Of a stretch of DNA of 64,000 nt, positions 44,107 to 51,331 are shown piece after piece. The stretch lies in assembly GCA_963769435.1 (NCBI GenBank), contig CAVYLN010000002.1, positions 1,612,001 through 1,676,000 of the forward strand, in the 5' to 3' direction. This stretch comes from JADKAV01 sp963769435 (GTDB lineage: Bacteria; Actinomycetota; Actinomycetes; S36-B12; UBA10799). The notes below the pieces were generated by a model. It saw only the letters and a program-made list of their open reading frames with translations, searched no databases and was not told the DNA's origin. Position numbers and translations under genes: made by a program. Each line of letters opens with the position of its first letter. Positions within the stretch are counted from its first letter, which is position 1.

Positions 44107-45465
44107 TTACGCGGACTTGATCTTGTTGGTCAGATCGGAGACCTGTTCGTAGAGCCGACGGCTCTCCCCGATGTTCTTACGGATCTTCCGGTCGGCATGC
44201 ATGACCGTGGTGTGGTCACGATTGCCGAATTGGGCTCCGATGGCCGGCAACGAGAGGTCGGTCAGTTCCCGGCACAGGTACATCGCGACCTGGCGGGCAC
44301 CCACCAAGGTCTTGGAGCGAGACGGGCCTTCCAGATCGTCGACCGAGATACCGAAGTAGGCGGCCGTCTGGGACTTGATCTGGTCGGCGGTCACGTCGCG
44401 CGCGGATTCGTGTGGAATGAGGTCCTTGAGCACGATTTCGGCGAGGTCGACGCTGATCGGGGATGAATTGAGGCTCGCGAACGCCGAGATCCGGATCAAC
44501 GCACCCTCCAGCTCGCGGATGTTCGCTGTGATCTTGGAGGCGATGAACTCCAGCACCTCGTCGGAGATCTCACGACGTTCCTGCATCGTCTTCTTACGCA
44601 GGATCGCGATGCGGGTCTCGAGGTCCGGTGGCTGGATGTCGGTGATGAGGCCCCACTCGAACCGTGAGCGCATCCGGTCCTCGAAGTTCTGAAGTTGTTT
44701 CGGGGGCAGGTCCGAGGTGATGACGATCTGCTTGTTCGCGTTGTGCAGCGTGTTGAAGGTGTGGAAGAACTCCTCCTGCGTCTGCACCTTGCCGGACAGG
44801 AACTGGATGTCGTCGACGAGCAGGACGTCGACGTCGCGATAGCGGCGATGCAGGTCTGCGCGGCCGTGGTCCCGGATCGAGTTGATGAAGTCGTTGGTGA
44901 ACTCCTCAGAGCTCACGTAGTGGACGCGGGTGCCGGCGAAGATGCGTCGGGTGTGGTGACCGATCGCGTGCAACAGGTGTGTCTTGCCCAGGCCGGAGTC
45001 CCCATAGATGAACAGCGGGTTGTACGCGCGGGCCGGCTGCTCGGCCACGGCCATCGCGGCCGCGTGTGCGAACCGGTTGCTGGGACCGTAGACGAAAGTA
45101 TCGAAGGTGTAGCGGGGGTTCAGAGGGATCTCGTCGTGCTGCGCGGTCCTGCGTACGGGCTCGACCACCGGCTCGCTGTAGGTCGAATCGGCCAGATCGT
45201 CAGTCAGGTCGTCGGAGATTCTGGGCGCGCGGGACTGATCGACGATGACCTCGATCGTCACCTCGTGTCCCAACTGATCTGCCAGCACCTGTTGGACGTG
45301 CGGCCGCAGTTTGGTCTCGAGCATGTCCTTGGTGAACTCGTTGCCCGTGACGAGGATCAACGCCTCATGTGTCAGGGCGACTGGTTCGGTCAGATCCACC
45401 CAGGCCCGCTGGGTCTCCGGGACCGACTGCTTGGCACGCGTCCACAAATCCCCGAGATCGATCAT
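44107..45465 (-). CDS. dnaA: Chromosomal replication initiator DnaA
   Basis: The 452-residue initiator has domain I (1-80), an acidic linker (about 82-110), AAA+ domain III with Walker A GDSGLGKTHLL at 155-165 and Walker B VDVLLVDDIQFL near 212-223, and DNA-binding domain IV ending with the signature GAQFGNRDHTTVMHADRKI. It opens oriC after binding DnaA boxes. The ATG at 45465 (MIDLGDLWTRAK) is chosen because the frame start at 45513 lies inside the DnaA-box cluster upstream. It may repress its own promoter through those boxes. Confidence 0.97.
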   Translation of the reverse strand: MIDLGDLWTRAKQSVPETQRAWVDLTEPVALTHEALILVTGNEFTKDMLETKLRPHVQQVLADQLGHEVTIEVIVDQSRAPRISDDLTDDLADSTYSEPVVEPVRRTAQHDEIPLNPRYTFDTFVYGPSNRFAHAAAMAVAEQPARAYNPLFIYGDSGLGKTHLLHAIGHHTRRIFAGTRVHYVSSEEFTNDFINSIRDHGRADLHRRYRDVDVLLVDDIQFLSGKVQTQEEFFHTFNTLHNANKQIVITSDLPPKQLQNFEDRMRSRFEWGLITDIQPPDLETRIAILRKKTMQERREISDEVLEFIASKITANIRELEGALIRISAFASLNSSPISVDLAEIVLKDLIPHESARDVTADQIKSQTAAYFGISVDDLEGPSRSKTLVGARQVAMYLCRELTDLSLPAIGAQFGNRDHTTVMHADRKIRKNIGESRRLYEQVSDLTNKIKSA

Positions 45466-45505
45466 TACGTCCAAGTGGTCCCCCTTGGCTCGAGGTGGGC
45501 ATGAG

Positions 45506-45537
45506 TTCTCCACAATGTGGATAACTCATGTGGATAG
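45506..45537. promoter_or_regulatory. DnaA-box cluster upstream of dnaA
   Basis: Three boxes lie 41-72 bases before the dnaA start codon: TTCTCCACA (45506-45514, one mismatch), a perfect TGTGGATAA (45516-45524, minus-strand box) and TGTGGATAG (45529-45537, one mismatch). The first two face each other. Such clusters mediate autoregulation of dnaA and may belong to the origin. Confidence 0.8.
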
Positions 45538-45784
45538 TTCCTGGACGATTCGCACCCGCTGATCGGCGTTTCCCTGTGGTTCACATCGGTGGGGTGAATC
45601 GTTCGCTGGGCCGACGCTAATCGGATCGTCGGCACGGCACAACCCCTTTGTGCACAACTGGCCGTATGAATTTCTCCGACACGGCGTGTCGCACCCAAGC
45701 CCTGGCTCGCGCCCGGTGTAGGGGAGGACTGGTTCCGGGTCAGGGCGATCGTGGCGTATGCTTGAGGCGCTGGCCCTTGTCGTG

Positions 45785-45807
45785 AACCGGCGTCATTGAC
45801 GGCGGTT
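45785..45807. promoter_or_regulatory. Near-perfect 23-base inverted repeat in the rpmH leader
   Basis: AACCGGCGTCA and TGACGGCGGTT flank a single T at 45796; the arms match except for one G:G pair. It lies 73 bases before the rpmH start codon in the dnaA-rpmH spacer (45466-45879), which otherwise holds only the DnaA boxes, a 7-base inverted repeat GCCGACG/CGTCGGC near 45611-45634, and a possible -10 box TATGCT near 45757. It could form an RNA hairpin in the rpmH leader or bind a dimeric protein. Confidence 0.5.
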
Positions 45808-45879
45808 GTCGATGGGGGCCAATTCCACGGTTTCACCCACCGCTCGGACCTCCCCACAAGGCCTTCTGGAAGGACAGAC

Positions 45880-46014
45880 ATGAAGCGTACGTACCAACCG
45901 AACAACCGGCGCCGTCACAAGAAGCACGGCTTCCGCCTGCGCATGCGCACCCGCGCCGGACGGTCCATCCTCTCTTCCCGCCGCAGCAAGGGCCGCACTC
46001 GCCTGACGGTCTGA
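45880..46014 (+). CDS. rpmH: 50S ribosomal protein L34
   Basis: The 44-residue basic protein has the L34 consensus: MKRTYQPNNRRRHKKHGFRL and RAGRSILSSRRSKGRTRLTV. The ATG at 45880 follows GGAAGGA. It is divergent from dnaA and heads the rpmH-rnpA-yidD-yidC-jag-rsmG operon. Confidence 0.98.
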   Translation: MKRTYQPNNRRRHKKHGFRLRMRTRAGRSILSSRRSKGRTRLTV

Positions 46015-46015
46015 C

Positions 46016-46324
46016 GTGCTTCCCCGCGACAATCGACTGCACCCGCGGTCGCGCGTGCGTGACACCATTCGACACGGGCGACGTGTCCGGTCAGGTGGCG
46101 TCGTGCTGCATTTCGTCGCGGGTGACGACTCGCCCCGAGCCACCGTGGTCGCCGGGCGTGCGATCGGTGGTTCGGTGACCAGACATCGCCGGCAGCGGCA
46201 GTTGCGGCACGCACTTGCGGCTATGTGGGAACAGTTGCCCGCGGGGTCCCTGGTGGTACGAGCGGTGCCCGACCCATCGACGGAACCCGCCGATGACCTC
46301 CGACGGGCGGTGCGCAAACTGTGA
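46016..46324 (+). CDS. rnpA: Ribonuclease P protein component
   Basis: The 102-residue basic protein binds RNase P RNA for tRNA 5' processing. It shows LPRDNRLHPRSRVRDTIRHG at the N-terminus, RATVVAGRAIGGSVTRHRRQ, and RQLRHAL, which is a diverged form of the usual RNRxKRxxR motif (here SVTRHRRQRQLRHAL). The GTG at 46016 begins right after the rpmH stop. Its stop overlaps the yidD start (GTGA). Confidence 0.92.
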   Translation: MLPRDNRLHPRSRVRDTIRHGRRVRSGGVVLHFVAGDDSPRATVVAGRAIGGSVTRHRRQRQLRHALAAMWEQLPAGSLVVRAVPDPSTEPADDLRRAVRKL

Positions 46325-46626
46325 GCGTGCTGCGTTGGATAGTCCGGATACCGTCGTTGCTGGTCATTGGACTGATCCGGATTTACCAGAAATTCATTTC
46401 GCCTATGTTCGGGCCCAGCTGCAAGTTCCACCCCACGTGCTCTTCGTACGCGGTCACAAGTCTGCAAACGCACGGGCTGTTGAAGGGATCGGTTCTGACT
46501 GTGGCACGCTTGGGTCGATGCCATCCCTGGCAACTCGGCGGCATCAACCCACCACCACCTGCGGGCAAGTGGCGTGCAGATGTTGATCTCGACGGAAACC
46601 CCCGGGGGGTATCATGTTCATCCTAG
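46321..46626 (+). CDS. yidD: Membrane protein insertion efficiency factor YidD
   Basis: The 101-residue protein has the full YidD pattern: LIRIYQKFISPMFGPSCKFH, PTCSSYAVTSLQTHGLLKGS, GRCHPWQLGGINPPPP, with the three conserved Cys. An N-terminal hydrophobic helix associates it with the membrane. It is translationally coupled to rnpA and overlaps the yidC start by 13 bases. Confidence 0.96.
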   Translation: MSVLRWIVRIPSLLVIGLIRIYQKFISPMFGPSCKFHPTCSSYAVTSLQTHGLLKGSVLTVARLGRCHPWQLGGINPPPPAGKWRADVDLDGNPRGVSCSS

Positions 46627-47535
46627 AGTGGCTCGAGATAGCCGTCTCCTGGATCCTCGTCACGTTCCATGCGCTGCTCTCCCCCATCTTCGGCGCGGCC
46701 AGCGGCGCGGCCTGGGGCCTGTCGATCGTCGGTCTGGTGATCGTGATCCGGACTCTGCTGATCCCGCTGTTCGTGAAGCAGATCAAGGCTCAGCGCAATC
46801 TCCAGATCCTGCAACCGCAGATGAAGGAGATCCAGAAGAAGTACGCCGGGGACAAAGAACGCCAGTCGCAGGAGATGATGAAGCTGTACCGGGAGACCGG
46901 TACGAACCCCCTCTCATCCTGCCTGCCGATCCTCGTGCAGGCACCGATCTTCTTCGCGCTCTTCCGGGTGCTGCAGGGGATGGCCCAGAACAAGGCCGTC
47001 GGGGTCCTGACCCCCGAGCTCGTCGAACAGGGCCGCGAGGCGTCGATCTTGGGGGTTCCGATCTACGGAACCTTCATGAACGCCGACGAGACCCCCAACC
47101 CGACCGCCACCCGGGTCGTCACCCTGGTGATGATCATCCTGATGTCGGCCACCACGTTCATCACCCAGCGACAGCTGATCGTCAAGAACACCGCCGCCGA
47201 CAACCCGATGGTGCGCCAGCAGAAACTGCTGCTTGTACATCTTCCCCGTCATGTTCGCCGTCGGTGGTATCAACTTCCCGCTCGGTGTTCTGATCTACTG
47301 GTTGACCACCAACCTGTGGTCCATGGGCCAGCAGTTCTGGGTGATCCGAAACAATCCACAGCCCGGCACTCCGGCCCACGATGCCAAGATGAAACGGGAC
47401 GCGGACAAGGCTGCGAAGAAAGGTGCGCCTGCCGTGACCAACAGCGGAGCGGTAGTGCCCGAGGTGGTCGAACCCCCCAAACCCAGCCGTAACCAGCCGA
47501 AGCGTCAGACCCGCAAGAAGCGCAAAGGCAGTTGA
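46614..47535 (+). CDS. yidC: Membrane protein insertase YidC (one frameshift)
   Basis: YidC inserts membrane proteins, alone or with Sec. The ATG at 46614 starts MFILEWLEIAVSWILVTFHA; the core LVIVIRTLLIPLFVKQIKAQ carries the conserved Arg, and NLQILQPQMKEIQKKYAGDK and PILVQAPIFFALFRVLQ follow. An extra base at about 47232 (CTG|c|TTG) breaks the frame; the rest reads YIFPVMFAVGGINFPLGVLI, YWLTTNLWSMGQQFWV and a basic, Lys/Arg-rich tail. The corrected length is about 306 residues. The lysine-rich C-terminus fits ribosome contact. Confidence 0.93.
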
Positions 47536-47549
47536 GTTTCACGTGAAAC
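47536..47549. promoter_or_regulatory. parS: parS centromere site
   Basis: GTTTCACGTGAAAC is a perfect 14-base palindrome identical to the actinobacterial parS consensus bound by ParB. It lies in the gap between yidC and jag, 2 kb from parB and about 3.4 kb from oriC, where origin-proximal parS sites are expected. Confidence 0.92.
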
Positions 47550-47559
47550 GGAGTCAGCG

Positions 47560-48027
47560 ATGACCGACGAGACGAGTCCCCTGGAGACCGAAGGCGATAT
47601 CGCCGCGGACTACCTCGAGGGATTCCTGGACATCATCGATGTCGATGGTGACCTCGAGATGGATGTTGAGAACGGCCGGGCAATGGTGGCCATCGTGGGG
47701 GAGAACCTCGACGAGTTGGTCGGTGAGGACGGCGAGGTCCTCGATGCCCTGCAGGAGCTGGCCAGGCTGGCCGTGATGCGTGAGACGGGACATCGGTCCC
47801 GAATGATGCTCGACGTGGGCAACTACCGCGCGACGTTGCGCAAGGCTCTCACCGCGCAGGGCGAGGCGGCCGTGGCCGAAGTCCAGAAGACCGGCGAGTC
47901 GTTCAGTCTGCCCCCCATGACCCCCTTCGAGCGCAAAGTGGTCCACGACGCGGTGGCTGCCGCCGGCCTGGTCAGTGAATCCAGCGGGGAAGAACCGAAC
48001 CGCTACGTGGTGGTACTGCCCAACTGA
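47560..48027 (+). CDS. jag: RNA-binding protein Jag/KhpB (KH and R3H domains)
   Basis: The 155-residue protein has an acidic N-terminus, a KH domain with the GxxG loop in ENLDELVGEDGEVLDALQEL, and a C-terminal R3H domain with PPMTPFERKVVHDAVAAAG (the MTPFERKxVHD motif). It lacks the long N-terminal Jag domain of Bacillus. The homologue is a global RNA chaperone. The start is the ATG at 47560, 11 bases after the parS site. Confidence 0.93.
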   Translation: MTDETSPLETEGDIAADYLEGFLDIIDVDGDLEMDVENGRAMVAIVGENLDELVGEDGEVLDALQELARLAVMRETGHRSRMMLDVGNYRATLRKALTAQGEAAVAEVQKTGESFSLPPMTPFERKVVHDAVAAAGLVSESSGEEPNRYVVVLPN

Positions 48028-48028
48028 C

Positions 48029-48042
48029 GTTTCACGTGGAAC
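48029..48042. promoter_or_regulatory. parS: Second parS site, overlapping the rsmG start codon
   Basis: GTTTCACGTGGAAC differs from the perfect palindrome by one base (G for A), a variant accepted in the actinobacterial parS consensus. The GTG of rsmG (48036-48038) lies inside it. It lies in the 8-base gap after the jag stop codon plus the first bases of rsmG. Confidence 0.85.
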
Positions 48043-48611
48043 AACTGCAGCTGTATCAGGACCTGCTGGCCAACACAGGGGTGGAATGGGGCCTGATCGG
48101 CCCTCGTGAGGTGGACCGGCTCTGGGACAGACACCTGGACAACTGCCTCGCGGTGACGCAGGACCGTGAGTGCCTGCCACCCGGAGCCTCGGTGATTGAT
48201 GTGGGCTCCGGAGCCGGATTGCCGGGACTGGTCTGGGCGATCGCCCGCCAGGACCTGCGGATCGTCTGCGTCGAGCCACTTGAGCGTCGGGTCAGGTTTC
48301 TGGACCTCGCGGTCGAGCAATTGGAGTTGTCCAACGTGGAGGTACAGCGGGCGCGGGCACAGGACCTCGACCGAGTGGCGGACCGGGTGACCGCACGCGC
48401 GGTGGCCAAGACCGGTGTCCTGCTCCCCTGGCTGGCACCGCTGGTGGCGCCTCAGGGGAAGATGATCCTGCTCAAGGGGGAGAAGGCACAGGACGAGGTA
48501 GTCGAGGCCGAGCCCTGGCTGGCTGGGCACGGATGGCAGGCGCGGATCCGGGTTGTGGGTACTCCGGCACGCACGCGAGTCGTTGTCGTCGATCGGTTCG
48601 ATGAGGGGTGA
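48036..48611 (+). CDS. rsmG: 16S rRNA (guanine-527-N7)-methyltransferase RsmG
   Basis: The 191-residue SAM enzyme methylates G527 of 16S rRNA. Motifs: LIGPREVDRLWDRHLDNCLA, the SAM loop VIDVGSGAGLPGLVWAIA, VEPLERRVRFLDLAVEQLEL, and ARAVAKTGVLLPWLAPLV. The GTG at 48036 sits within the parS site; no good ribosome-binding site is seen before it, and the protein is a little short at the N-terminus, so the true start may differ. Translation may be coupled to jag. Confidence 0.9.
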   Translation: MEQLQLYQDLLANTGVEWGLIGPREVDRLWDRHLDNCLAVTQDRECLPPGASVIDVGSGAGLPGLVWAIARQDLRIVCVEPLERRVRFLDLAVEQLELSNVEVQRARAQDLDRVADRVTARAVAKTGVLLPWLAPLVAPQGKMILLKGEKAQDEVVEAEPWLAGHGWQARIRVVGTPARTRVVVVDRFDEG

Positions 48612-48613
48612 CT

Positions 48614-48721
48614 ATGGACAAGAGAGCTGGCCTGGGATGGCCCCAGAGCCCCGACGAGGCGCGCGACCAGGATGACTCGCCCGCGGGTCTGGGCTGGCCG
48701 ATGCCCGAGGAGGACAAATGA
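48614..48721 (+). CDS. 35-residue GLGWP-repeat mini-ORF coupled to parA
   Basis: An ATG at 48614, two bases after the rsmG stop, opens a frame that reads MDKRAGLGWPQSPDEARDQD and DSPAGLGWPMPEEDK, with the pentapeptide GLGWP twice. Its TGA overlaps the parA ATG (ATGA at 48718-48721). It is acidic apart from the repeats. In many actinobacteria ParA has an N-terminal extension at this place, so the ORF may be a separate peptide or an extension split from parA by a one-base indel. No known family. Confidence 0.5.
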   Translation: MDKRAGLGWPQSPDEARDQDDSPAGLGWPMPEEDK

Positions 48722-49530
48722 TCGTCACGGTCGCCAACCAGAAGGGCGGTGTCGGAAAGACGACCACCGTCGTCAACATGGCGGCTGCTCTGGCCGAGGC
48801 GGGGCAGTCGGTGCTCGTGGTGGATCTGGATCCGCAGGGGAACGCGACAACCGGGCTGGGGGTGTCCAGTCGCTCGGACAACCCAGGGGTGTACGACGTC
48901 CTGATCGACGACGTGCCCCTCGCGGAGACCGTGGTGGAAGTGCCGGAGAACCCGTCAGTGCGACTAGCGCCGGCAAGCCTGGACCTCGCAGGGGCGGAGA
49001 TCGAACTCGTCTCGATGGTCGCGCGTGAGTACCGGCTACAGAAGGCGCTGCGAACCTACCTGGAGGGGGCGGATGTGGATGTGGTGCTCATCGACTGTCC
49101 TCCGTCGCTCGGACTACTCACCCTCAACGCCCTCGTCGCCGGCGAGGAGTTGCTGATCCCCATCCAGTGCGAGTACTACGCACTCGAGGGGCTCGGGCAA
49201 CTCATCCGGACGGTCGAGATGGTGAAGGAACACCTGAATCCCGAACTTGTCATCGGATCGATTCTGCTTACGATGACCGATAATCGGACGAATCTCTCGG
49301 AGCAGGTGGCCGACGAGGTGCGGGCCTTCTTCGGAGAGCTTGTGTATGCCACGGAGATCCCACGCTCGGTGCGCCTCTCGGAGGCCCCCGGGCACGGCCG
49401 GTCCGGGGTCGCGTACGACCCACGGTCCACGGGTGCCCGGGCGTATCAGGACGCCGCGAAGGAGTTCAGCAACCGCATCATCGACCTCACGGATGCATCT
49501 GCGTCGGCAGCCGGACAGGTGAGCTCATGA
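48718..49530 (+). CDS. parA: Chromosome-partitioning ATPase ParA (Soj)
   Basis: The 270-residue protein is a deviant Walker A ATPase: TVANQKGGVGKTTTVVNMAA (KGGVGKTT at residues 9-16), VLVVDLDPQGNATTGLGV, and VVLIDCPPSLGLLTLNAL. It binds DNA non-specifically and drives ParB-parS complexes apart. It starts directly at the fold without the N-terminal extension of streptomycete or mycobacterial ParA. The ATG at 48718 overlaps the mini-ORF stop; its end overlaps parB by 4 bases. Confidence 0.96.
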   Translation: MIVTVANQKGGVGKTTTVVNMAAALAEAGQSVLVVDLDPQGNATTGLGVSSRSDNPGVYDVLIDDVPLAETVVEVPENPSVRLAPASLDLAGAEIELVSMVAREYRLQKALRTYLEGADVDVVLIDCPPSLGLLTLNALVAGEELLIPIQCEYYALEGLGQLIRTVEMVKEHLNPELVIGSILLTMTDNRTNLSEQVADEVRAFFGELVYATEIPRSVRLSEAPGHGRSGVAYDPRSTGARAYQDAAKEFSNRIIDLTDASASAAGQVSS

Positions 49531-50405
49531 CCCGGCGAGCGCTGGGCCGGGGGCTGGGGGCGCTGATCCCGACCGGAGAGATCGACGTGCGCGACGAACC
49601 CGGCGGGTCCGTGCTGCAGGAGGTGCCCGGTGTGATTCTGCGGGACATCCCCCTTGACCAGATCTCGCCCAATCCCAGTCAGCCGCGGCAGCAGTTCGAC
49701 TCCGAGGCGCTGGCCGAACTCACGCACTCCCTGCAGACGGTCGGCCTCCTGCAGCCGATCGTGGTGCGGCCGACCGCGCAGGGGTACGAACTCATCGCGG
49801 GGGAGCGCCGCTGGCGTGCCGCGCGGGAAGCCGGGTGGTCCACGGTGCCCGCGCTTGTGCGGCACACCGAGGACAGCGATCTGCTCCGGGACGCGCTGCT
49901 GGAGAACCTCCACCGTGTTCAGCTCAACCCACTGGAGGAGGCCGCTGCGTACCAGCAGCTGCTCGCCGATTTCGGGGTGACCCAGGAGGAACTGGCCGAC
50001 AGTCTGGGTCGCTCACGACCTCACGTCACGAACACCCTACGTCTGCTCAGGCTGCCTGCCGGGGTCCAACGGCGGGTGGCCGCAGGCGTGATCAGCGCAG
50101 GGCACGCACGCGCGCTGCTGTCGCTGGACGACGCGTCGCAGATGGAGGTGCTGGCCACGCGGATCGTCGCGGAGGGCCTGTCAGTACGCACCACGGAGGA
50201 ACTTGTCGCCACAGACCCGCCCAAGCCGCGCCGGCGGCGCAGGCAGGCGGAGCAGCCCGAGTACGCGCAGACCGTCCAGACCGCGTTGTCGGCGCGCTTC
50301 GACACTTCCGTGGACGTGAAGATGTCGGCGCGACGAGGTCGCCTGACGATCCATTTCGCGGACACCGACGACCTGAACAGGATCCTCGACCTGATGGGTC
50401 AGTGA
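49527..50405 (+). CDS. parB: Chromosome-partitioning protein ParB
   Basis: The 292-residue protein begins with the ParA-contacting peptide RRALGRGLGALIPTGE. The CTP-binding domain contains IPLDQISPNPSQPRQQFDSE, LLQPIVVRPT and the GERRWRAAREAG motif (about residues 93-104). DNA-binding helices follow: FGVTQEELADSLGRSRPHVT. It loads at parS (47536, 48029) and spreads as a clamp. It overlaps parA (ATGA) and the convergent ddl gene by 7 bases. Confidence 0.96.
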   Translation: MTRRALGRGLGALIPTGEIDVRDEPGGSVLQEVPGVILRDIPLDQISPNPSQPRQQFDSEALAELTHSLQTVGLLQPIVVRPTAQGYELIAGERRWRAAREAGWSTVPALVRHTEDSDLLRDALLENLHRVQLNPLEEAAAYQQLLADFGVTQEELADSLGRSRPHVTNTLRLLRLPAGVQRRVAAGVISAGHARALLSLDDASQMEVLATRIVAEGLSVRTTEELVATDPPKPRRRRRQAEQPEYAQTVQTALSARFDTSVDVKMSARRGRLTIHFADTDDLNRILDLMGQ

Positions 50406-51322
50406 CGGGCGACGAGCGCCGCCGCAACTCCTCCCAGCGTGAAACCGGCCGCAGCGGCGGCCTGCGGGAACAACGAGGTCTCCGTCATCCCGGGGGCCAC
50501 GTTCGCCTCCAGGAAGACCACGTCGTCGCCGTCCACGATGAAGTCGCTGCGCGACCAGTCCCGCAGCCCCAGCGCCTTGTGGGCGGTCACCGCGGCACGG
50601 GCGCACGCCTGCTCGTGTTCGGCGCCGATCCGGGCGGGTACGAAGAACTCCGTCTCACCGGCGGTGTATCGGGCGGAGTAGTCGTAGATGCCCGAACGGG
50701 GCTGGATCTCCACGGCCGGCCACGCCTGCGGACCGTCCCCCAGATCCACCACGGACACGGCCACTTCGATCCCTGGCACGTACTGCTCCAGCATCGCCGA
50801 ATCGCCGTAGGCGAAGGCGGCCACCATCGCGGGGGGCAACTCCTCGGGCGAGCGTACGAGTGTGGCGCCCAGGGCAGATCCCCCACGGGTCGGCTTGACC
50901 ATGAGGGGCAGGCCCAGCCGCTCCAGGATCGCGGCCATGACCGCGGGTGCCCCGAGGTCGCGGAAGATCCCGTGCGGCAACGAGTACCCGCGCGGAACCC
51001 GCAGTCCGTGTTCGGCCACGATGCCCTTCGCGATCGCTTTGTCGAACGTCTGTCGGCAGGCGACCGCCGAACTACCCACATAGGGAACGTCCAACGCGTC
51101 CAGCACGTCGGCGAGTGACCCGTCCTCCCCGGCCGCACCATGGATCAGCGGGATCACCACGTCGGGAGGGTTGCTGCGCAGGCTGGGGATCAGCGAGGCG
51201 TCGAGGTCCTGAACCTCCACCTCCTTGCCCTCTGCCCGCAGCGACTCGGCCAACCTCCTGCCCGACCGCAGCGACACGTCACGTTCGGCCGAGAGACCAC
51301 CTGCGAGTACCAGCACGGACAT
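50399..51322 (-). CDS. ddl: D-alanine--D-alanine ligase-like ATP-grasp enzyme
   Basis: The 307-residue ATP-grasp protein matches the Ddl family: LAGGLSAERDVSLRSGRRLA (glutamate-Ser N-terminal motif), VVIPLIHGAAGEDGSLADVL, VGSSAVACRQTFDKAIAK, VKPTRGGSALGATLV, and DDVVFLEANVAPGMTETSLF, where the usual EVNTLPGMT reads EANVAPGMT. It would make D-Ala-D-Ala for peptidoglycan. This EANVAPGMT form is seen in the Ddl-like enzymes near parB in actinobacteria, so a related dipeptide ligase role cannot be excluded. It is downstream of the aminotransferase gene. Confidence 0.8.
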   Translation of the reverse strand: MSVLVLAGGLSAERDVSLRSGRRLAESLRAEGKEVEVQDLDASLIPSLRSNPPDVVIPLIHGAAGEDGSLADVLDALDVPYVGSSAVACRQTFDKAIAKGIVAEHGLRVPRGYSLPHGIFRDLGAPAVMAAILERLGLPLMVKPTRGGSALGATLVRSPEELPPAMVAAFAYGDSAMLEQYVPGIEVAVSVVDLGDGPQAWPAVEIQPRSGIYDYSARYTAGETEFFVPARIGAEHEQACARAAVTAHKALGLRDWSRSDFIVDGDDVVFLEANVAPGMTETSLFPQAAAAAGFTLGGVAAALVARH

Positions 51323-51331
51323 CGACGCCTC

